Positions 61,647-64,000 of a stretch of 64,000 nucleotides of DNA are shown here, one piece after another. The position numbers were made by a program, and so were the translations under genes. The stretch's first letter is position 1; each line of letters opens with the position of its first letter. The DNA lies in contig JAJDVY010000048.1 in the NCBI GenBank assembly GCA_022825885.1, positions 1-64,000 of the forward strand, read 5' to 3'. The stretch is from Nitrospirales bacterium. GTDB taxonomy: Bacteria > Nitrospirota > Nitrospiria > Nitrospirales > UBA8639. The notes under the pieces were generated by a model. It searched no databases, was not told where the DNA came from, and saw only the letters and a program-made list of their open reading frames with translations.

Positions 61647-63473
61647 ATGAGTATTCTGGCAACGAAAGAGACACATGTTGTGATCCAGGGCGGGGTGGCC
61701 GGAGTGAACGCGGCCCGGCGAATGGGCGAATTTCGCCACATGATTCAACAGCCCCTCAACGTTTCGGCGTTCGTGTATCCACCCGATGCCGGGAAAACCA
61801 ATGAAGTCGTGTGTGGAAACCGGCTGCTCACGATACCGGTGTACAAAACCGTAGCAGAAGCCACGGCCAATCATCCGGAAATCAACACCAGCCTGGTCTA
61901 TATCGGTGCGGACCGCGCCTATGCCGGCGCCAAGGAAGCCTTGGACAATGCCGGCATTCACGTGGTGTCCATGATCACGGAAGGCTTGCCTGAAAAAGAT
62001 TCCAAATTGCTCGGGGCGCATGCGCGGAAACTCGGGAAAACGTTCAATGGCCCTTCATCCATCGGCGTCATGTCGGCCGGCGAATGCCGCTTGGGGGTGA
62101 TCGGCGGGGCGTTCGACAACCTGGTGGCCTGCAAACTCTATCGCCCGGGGTCATTCGGGGTGATCACGAAATCGGGCGGCCTCTCGAATGAAATCATTTG
62201 GATTTGTTCGCAGTTCGCCGACGGCATCACGACCGCCATCGGGATCGGCGGGGACGCCTATCCGGGAACGGATTACGTGACGTACCTCGAGATGTTCGAA
62301 AACGATCCGCAAACCAAGGCCGTGGTGATCGTCGGCGAGATGGGCGGCGACCTGGAGGAACGGGCAGCGGAATGGTACGGCGCGAAGAAACGCCGGGTTA
62401 AGCTCCTGTCAGTGGTATCCGGTTTTTGCCAGGAAAGCCTGCCCAAGGGCATGAAATTCGGGCACGCCGGCGCCAAGGAAGGTCTCCAGGGAGAAGGGTC
62501 GGCCCGGGCCAAAGCGGAAGCCTTGAAGAAGTCCGGGGCCATCGTGCCCGAGACCTTCGGCGCCTTGGGGCCGGCGATCAAGCAAACGTATGAAGAGCTG
62601 GTCAAGTCCGGTGAAGTCAAGCCGATCCCCGAACTCAGTGAAGCGGAAAAGCCCAAGCTGCCCAGGACCGTGGAACAGGGTATGAAAGACGGCGATATCC
62701 TGGTCGCTCCCCTGATCAAGTCCACGATCAGCGATGACCGGGGCGACGAGCCCTTGTACGAAGGATATCCGGCGTCCGAACTCATTAACAAAGGCTATGA
62801 CATTCCTCATATCATCGGGCTCCTATGGGACAAGCGGCTGATCTCAAAGCAGGAGGCCGAAATCATCAGGCGAATCATCATCCTGTCGGCCGATCACGGC
62901 CCCTGCGTCAGCGGAGCGTTGACCACGATCATCGGAGCCTGTGCCGGTATCGGGTTGTCGCAAGCCGTGGCGGCCGGGTTGATTATGATCGGACCGCGAT
63001 TCGGCGGAGCCGTGACCGATGCGGGCCGGTACTTCAGTTATGCCATCGCCAACAACATGTCCGTGGACGAGTTTCTGGCCCATATGAAGAAAAACGTGGG
63101 GCCGGTGCCGGGGATCGGGCATCGCGTGAAGAGCCTGCGGAATCCGGATAAGCGCGTGAAGGAACTGGTGGGATACGTGAAGAGTCTGGACTTGGCCACG
63201 CCGCATCTGGACTTTGCCCTGGAAGTTGAAAAGATCACGGCGGCGAAGAAGGACAACCTGATCCTGAACGTCGATGGAACCATGGCGGCTGTCCTCGTCG
63301 ATCTCGGGTTCCCGGTTGACAGTCTGAACGGGTTCTTCGTCCTGGCCAGGACCATCGGATTGATCGGTCACTGGGCCGATCAAAAACGTCAGGGCAGCCG
63401 GTTGATCCGGCTGTTCAACTATCTGGTGAACTACGCGGCGCCCGCGCGTCGGGAAGTGCCGCCACTTCAATAA
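61647..63473 (+). CDS. aclA: ATP-citrate lyase, alpha (large) subunit
   Basis: A 608-residue subunit. The N-terminal CoA-binding domain contains GPSSIGVMSAGECRLG, the phospho-histidine loop MKFGHAGAKEGL, and the C-terminal citrate-synthase-like domain with GLIGHWADQKRQGSRLIRL. It works with AclB in citrate cleavage. Length and order match green sulfur bacteria and Nitrospira. AGGAGAG precedes the ATG. A nested hairpin lies ten bases after its stop. Confidence 0.96.
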   Translation: MSILATKETHVVIQGGVAGVNAARRMGEFRHMIQQPLNVSAFVYPPDAGKTNEVVCGNRLLTIPVYKTVAEATANHPEINTSLVYIGADRAYAGAKEALDNAGIHVVSMITEGLPEKDSKLLGAHARKLGKTFNGPSSIGVMSAGECRLGVIGGAFDNLVACKLYRPGSFGVITKSGGLSNEIIWICSQFADGITTAIGIGGDAYPGTDYVTYLEMFENDPQTKAVVIVGEMGGDLEERAAEWYGAKKRRVKLLSVVSGFCQESLPKGMKFGHAGAKEGLQGEGSARAKAEALKKSGAIVPETFGALGPAIKQTYEELVKSGEVKPIPELSEAEKPKLPRTVEQGMKDGDILVAPLIKSTISDDRGDEPLYEGYPASELINKGYDIPHIIGLLWDKRLISKQEAEIIRRIIILSADHGPCVSGALTTIIGACAGIGLSQAVAAGLIMIGPRFGGAVTDAGRYFSYAIANNMSVDEFLAHMKKNVGPVPGIGHRVKSLRNPDKRVKELVGYVKSLDLATPHLDFALEVEKITAAKKDNLILNVDGTMAAVLVDLGFPVDSLNGFFVLARTIGLIGHWADQKRQGSRLIRLFNYLVNYAAPARREVPPLQ

Positions 63474-63483
63474 CAACATTGAC

Positions 63484-63529
63484 GGTTTCCTTTGTCCCGG
63501 TTCGCAGATCGGAGCGGGACGCGGAAACC
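63484..63529 (+). promoter_or_regulatory. Nested hairpin between aclA and aconitase
   Basis: GGTTTCC pairs with GGAAACC and, inside, GTCCCG with CGGGAC around a 15-base loop. There is no T run, so it may be an mRNA processing or stability element that separates aclA from the aconitase gene. Confidence 0.45.
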
Positions 63530-63545
63530 ATGCGGAGAACGTCCT

Positions 63546-64000
63546 ATGTCGATAGAGCTTGTCAAAACGTTGTATGCCAAAATGCCCGGGGCCGTGGATG
63601 CGGCGAGAAAGCAGTTCGGTCGCGGGTTGACCCTTGCCGAAAAAATTCTGGTGTCTCATGCGGATAATCTCGAGACCCAGGCCTGGGACCGGGGGAAAGC
63701 CATGTTGGCGCTTCGTCCCGACCGCGTGGCCATGCAGGATGCCACGGCCCAAATGGCCATGTTGCAGTTTATCCAGGCTGGCAAGAAAAAAGCCGCGGTG
63801 CCCAGCACCATTCATTGCGACCATTTGATTCGCGCGGAAATGGGGTCGTCCAAGGATTTACTGCGCGCCTGCGATGAAAATCGTGAGGTGTACAATTTCC
63901 TGGAATCGGCCGCCAAGAAATACGGCATCGGGTTCTGGAAACCGGGCGCGGGGATTATTCACCAGGTGGTGTTGGAGAATTACGCCTTCCCGGGCGGGTT
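63546..64000 (+). CDS. acn: Aconitate hydratase (partial, N-terminal)
   Basis: The frame runs to the window edge (about 151 residues). It shows the mitochondrial-type aconitase start: [45 protein letters not shown], and [22 protein letters not shown]. It isomerises citrate and isocitrate in the rTCA cycle. The iron-ligand cysteines are beyond the window. It probably shares a transcript with aclA or starts at the hairpin. Confidence 0.93.
   Translation, partial: MSIELVKTLYAKMPGAVDAARKQFGRGLTLAEKILVSHADNLETQAWDRGKAMLALRPDRVAMQDATAQMAMLQFIQAGKKKAAVPSTIHCDHLIRAEMGSSKDLLRACDENREVYNFLESAAKKYGIGFWKPGAGIIHQVVLENYAFPGG

Overview
The window looks like a chromosome segment of a Nitrospira-like bacterium (phylum Nitrospirota). 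Evidence is a reductive TCA gene set: a five-subunit 2-oxoacid:ferredoxin oxidoreductase (24565-28819), a monomeric-type isocitrate dehydrogenase (40477-42711), two-subunit ATP-citrate lyase aclB-aclA (60075-63473) and the start of an aconitase (63546 to the window end). Taxonomy is inferred from these families and gene order only.

Layout. 1-5.9 kb: housekeeping and signalling genes (tRNA m1A methyltransferase, receiver protein, HD-GYP protein, membrane nuclease, rhodanese, APC-type permease). 5.9-18.2 kb: an accessory island whose inner end lies at the 3' end of a tRNA-Ser(CGA). It holds an AbrB/PIN toxin-antitoxin pair and a minus-strand defence operon (PLD-SNF2 helicase, Fic protein, Eco57I-like methylase, FRG-TPR protein). 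The methylase is broken by an IS30-family insertion and a frameshift. Two 203-bp tRNA-Ser-derived tandem units lie between operon and tRNA. 18.3-24.2 kb: tadA, SprT-like protease, cation exchanger, thrH, lipoprotein, cutA, M23 peptidase. 24.5-32.5 kb: oxidoreductase operon, surE, DedA-like protein, cysS and rlmB (a long overlap). 33-35.3 kb: type IV pilus minor pilin genes (prepilin peptidase, FimT-like, pilV, pilW); the expected next gene, a pilX homologue, appears only at 58.6 kb.

The roughly 23 kb between pilW and pilX carries the most unusual content. A plus-strand operon at 43.1-51.2 kb encodes what looks like a bacterial sterol pathway: SdmB-like dehydrogenase, SdmA-like Rieske oxygenase, delta14-sterol reductase, CYP51, and one 1128-residue polypeptide that fuses a squalene-epoxidase-like flavoprotein to an oxidosqualene cyclase (DCTAE motif, five QW motifs). 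A convergent minus-strand group follows: a membrane protein resembling emopamil-binding protein/sterol isomerase, a COG2907-like flavoprotein, and a GPP34 (GOLPH3-like) domain fused to a cytochrome P450. A divergent, AT-rich pair encodes a geranylgeranyl-reductase-like flavoprotein and a three-histidine-box desaturase. Upstream, an RND/MMPL transporter and a secreted TPR-like protein (37.1-40.2 kb) resemble two parts of the bacterial sterol transport system. I infer a complete sterol synthesis, tailoring and trafficking locus in an autotrophic Nitrospira-like lineage. The fused epoxidase-cyclase and the GPP34-P450 are the most novel elements.

Functional calls rest on motifs read by eye; no database search was possible. 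Many minor calls (small ORFs, repeats, single promoters) are tentative and scored low.
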